NCBI GenBank assembly: GCA_041663585.1 | Contig: JBAYMN010000003.1 | Location: 13,072 to 77,071, forward strand | DNA from: JALOBO01 sp023228225 | GTDB taxonomy: Bacteria; Bacillota; Clostridia; Christensenellales; UBA1242 | Direction: 5' to 3' | Length of the DNA: 64,000 nucleotides | Shown here: positions 61,787-64,000 of the stretch, in pieces | Layout: each line of letters opens with the position of its first letter | How positions within the stretch are numbered: position 1 is the stretch's first letter | Notes under the pieces: model-generated | The model's database searches: none | Seen by the model: only the letters and a program-made list of their open reading frames with translations | What the model was told of the DNA's origin: nothing | Program-made: the position numbers and the translations under genes

Positions 61787-64000
61787 TTAAAACATTCTAA
61801 GTGTTGCGCCATAATCTTTTTCAAGCTTTTGCACAATGTTTTGCATATATGAAGCAACTTCATCTTCTGTAAATGTGCGTTCTAGGCTTGAAAATTGTAC
61901 TGTATAGGCTACGCTCTTGTAACCTTCTAGTATTTGCTTGCCAGTATAAATATCAAACAGTTCTACACTGGTTAAATATTGTCCGCCGGCACGCTTAATT
62001 GCACTTGTAAGGTCGCCAACAGCGACTTCGGTTTTTAAAACTACAGCAATATCTCTTTGTACAACTGGAAATTTAGAAATAGCCGAAACTTTAACTCTTT
62101 TTTGAACTTGGCTAAATAATTCGGTCAAATTGATTTCTGCATAGTACACTTTTTGTGTAATTTCATAATTTTGTTGTACAAGTGGATGAATTTCGCCGAA
62201 ATGAGCAACACTAGCACCAGTCTTTAAATTAATAATTTCCGCACCGATTCCGCTATGCAAATATGACTGATTAGAACGAATTAATTTGCTATTAAAACTG
62301 TATGACTCTAATATTAATTCAACTAATCCTTTAATTGTGTAAAAATCTTCTTCAGTGCCAGAATGCACAATAGAAAGTTTATTTATTTCTTGTGGACTTT
62401 CGGTTAATGGCAAACTTTTTGGCAAATAAATACGCCCGCTTTCGAACAATTTGATTTTTTTAGTTCCGTGTTTTAGGTTGTGCGATAAAACATCTAACAT
62501 GCTGTGTGCCATAACGGTACGCATTACACTTAAATCTTCGCTAATCGGATTGCCTATTTTAATTGCTTGTCTTAGTTTATCATCTTTTGCAATTAATAAC
62601 TTGTCAAATGCTGGTTCGCTAATCATAGAATAATTCATTGCTTCACGATATCCACGAGCAAGTAAAACATCTTTAATTTTGTCTATTTGTAATTGAATAG
62701 CATTCTTTTTACCTAATGTGTAATCACTTGTTACCGCCATGCTATCAGTAATATGTTCATAGCCATAAAGTCTAATAATATCTTCGGCTAAATCGGCATA
62801 GTTTTCTATGTCTTCACGATATAGCGGAACAACACAAGTAATATTATCGCCTAAAATTGAAGCTTGTAAATCTAAATGATTTAAAATTTCAAGCATTTTT
62901 TTGGTATCAACTTTAATGCCAAGTAGCGAGCAAATATGATTATATGAAGCGGTTATTGTACGCTTAACAACGGGTTTTTGCTGGCAATCTATACTATTAT
63001 CGGTAATTTTACCCCAACCATATTTTTTTATTAGTTGTAGTGCGCGAGTAAGCCCAATTTCTGGCGAACCTAAATCAAGTCCGCGTTCAAATCTGCCCGA
63101 TGAATCGGTGCGAACACCCATTCCGCGAGAAGTTCTTCTAATATTAGCTCGGTCAAATGTAGCACTTTCTAGCACAATATTTTTTGTATTTTCATCAATG
63201 CAAGAATCTTGTCCGCCTATAATACCAGCGAGTGCAATAGTTCTTTCGGCATCATTTATAGTAAGCATACTATCGTTTAATACATAAGTTTGTTCGTTTA
63301 ATGCTGTAAACTTTTCGCCATTTACTGCCTTTTTAACTATAATTTTGTTGCCCTTTAACTTGCTTTTATCAAATGCGTGCATAGGCTGTCCGCATTCAAC
63401 CAAAATATAATTTGTAATATCAACAATGTTGTTAATTGGTCGAATATCGGCATTTATTAACCTTAATTGCATAACTCTAGGCGATGGGCAAATTAAAATA
63501 TTGTTTACTGTGCGTGCTAAATATCTACCGCACAATTCTTTTTCTATAACGCTAACCGATATTTTATCTTTTTCGGCTAATTTTATATCAGCAACGGGCA
63601 ACGAAAAATCAATGCTTAGTGGAGAATTTAAAATTGCACTAACTTCACGCGCTATACCAATAATACTTTGGCAATCTGGACGGTTAGAAGTAACGCTAAT
63701 ATCAAGAACATAGTCTTCACAATCCAATAATTCGCTAACTTTTGCATTTAACGGAGTGTTTTCATCTAAAATCATAATGCCATCAACTTCGGCATTTTTA
63801 TGAATAAATTTATCAATTCCAAGTTCGTGTCCTGAGCAGAACATACCAAACGAATCTACACCGCGTAAATTAGATTTTTTAATTCTAAAACCTTCTATAA
63901 GGCTTGCTCCCTCAGTGGCAACTGGCACAATATCGCCCACTGCAACATTTTTTGCACCTGTTACAATTTGTAGCATTTTATTGCCCATATCAACCTGACA
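61787..64000 (-). CDS. pheT: Phenylalanine-tRNA ligase beta subunit (5' end beyond window)
   Basis: The frame is open past the right edge: upstream of ATG 63988 the codons read C-Q-V-D before M-G-N-K, matching PheT's EMAP/OB domain. So the true N-terminus (about 50-60 residues) is outside. Visible are the OB-like tRNA-binding domain (LQIVTGAKNV), B3/B4 (RPDCQSIIGIAREV), B5 (RTDSSGRFERGLD), and the FDX-ACB domain at the end (KFPVVQRDIAVV ... DIYTG). It charges tRNA(Phe) together with PheS. mutS2 follows. Confidence 0.96.
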   Translation of the reverse strand, partial: CQVDMGNKMLQIVTGAKNVAVGDIVPVATEGASLIEGFRIKKSNLRGVDSFGMFCSGHELGIDKFIHKNAEVDGIMILDENTPLNAKVSELLDCEDYVLDISVTSNRPDCQSIIGIAREVSAILNSPLSIDFSLPVADIKLAEKDKISVSVIEKELCGRYLARTVNNILICPSPRVMQLRLINADIRPINNIVDITNYILVECGQPMHAFDKSKLKGNKIIVKKAVNGEKFTALNEQTYVLNDSMLTINDAERTIALAGIIGGQDSCIDENTKNIVLESATFDRANIRRTSRGMGVRTDSSGRFERGLDLGSPEIGLTRALQLIKKYGWGKITDNSIDCQQKPVVKRTITASYNHICSLLGIKVDTKKMLEILNHLDLQASILGDNITCVVPLYREDIENYADLAEDIIRLYGYEHITDSMAVTSDYTLGKKNAIQLQIDKIKDVLLARGYREAMNYSMISEPAFDKLLIAKDDKLRQAIKIGNPISEDLSVMRTVMAHSMLDVLSHNLKHGTKKIKLFESGRIYLPKSLPLTESPQEINKLSIVHSGTEEDFYTIKGLVELILESYSFNSKLIRSNQSYLHSGIGAEIINLKTGASVAHFGEIHPLVQQNYEITQKVYYAEINLTELFSQVQKRVKVSAISKFPVVQRDIAVVLKTEVAVGDLTSAIKRAGGQYLTSVELFDIYTGKQILEGYKSVAYTVQFSSLERTFTEDEVASYMQNIVQKLEKDYGATLRMF

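Noticed and set aside
61787..64000. A truncated pheT pseudogene
   Set aside because: The frame runs through the window edge with matching upstream codons, so the short start is an effect of the window end.
1..64000. tRNA genes, riboswitches and prophage
   Set aside because: No tRNA-like fold with a T-loop, no riboswitch aptamer signature and no cluster of phage genes was seen in the intergenic stretches read.

Overview
The window is a compact, AT-rich chromosomal segment from a Gram-positive, endospore-forming Firmicute. It is most likely an uncultured clostridial lineage; this is inferred from gene order and protein families, with no database search. Supporting evidence: class A RNase P RNA, RNase J, the HrcA/CIRCE heat-shock operon, the GatCAB amidotransferase, strong sigma-A promoters with 17-nt spacers, an uninterrupted sigma-K gene and a tiny spoVM-like gene. 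Nearly all genes lie on the minus strand; rpmB, one short-chain dehydrogenase and sigK are the plus-strand exceptions.

Layout. 1-5.9 kb: a cell-surface/export module with a lipoprotein cut by the window edge, a one-TM protein with an Ig-like domain, an ABC permease, and an unusual fusion of a YwaF-like membrane domain to an ABC ATPase. 6-7.6 kb: YqeY and an ankyrin-repeat protein. 7.7-18.3 kb: the conserved block fakA, rpmB, spoVM, rpe, rsgA, rlmN, rsmB, fmt, def, priA, rpoZ, as in Bacillus but lacking prkC/prpC, asp23, thiN, gmk and coaBC. 18.4-26 kb: gatB, gatA, gatC, ligA, pcrA. 26-28.5 kb: an unknown small protein and two divergent short-chain dehydrogenases. 28.6-36.2 kb: rpsU, a HIT protein, mtaB, rsmE, dnaJ, dnaK, grpE, hrcA, with a promoter plus CIRCE operator at the head of the hrcA operon. 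36.3-48.2 kb: trmFO, topA, dprA, comM, rplS, yraN, an rnhB remnant, rbgA, trmD, rimM, khpA, rpsP, ffh, ylxM. 48.3-49.7 kb: rnpB, a cluster of strong hairpins, and sigK. 49.7-53.1 kb: a DpnII-like (GATC-type) restriction-modification island of four genes including an extra Mrr-like nuclease. 53.2-56.8 kb: a U32 protein, a TrmR-like tRNA methyltransferase and RNase J. 57-64 kb: thiI, a cysteine desulfurase, mutS2 and the 3' part of pheT.

How the genes work together. Most of the window serves translation (initiation and formyl-methionine processing, rRNA/tRNA modification, ribosome assembly GTPases, ribosomal proteins), DNA repair/replication restart, protein folding and protein targeting. ThiI and the NifS-like desulfurase form a tRNA 4-thiouridine pair; the U32 protein and TrmR form a plausible wobble-uridine 5-hydroxylation/methylation pair. 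Points most worth a second look: the spoVM-like micro-gene, the RNase HII tail left behind rbgA, the YwaF-ABC fusion module, the CxC-rich N-terminus of GrpE, the four-gene GATC-type restriction island, and the hairpin-dense gap between rnpB and sigK.
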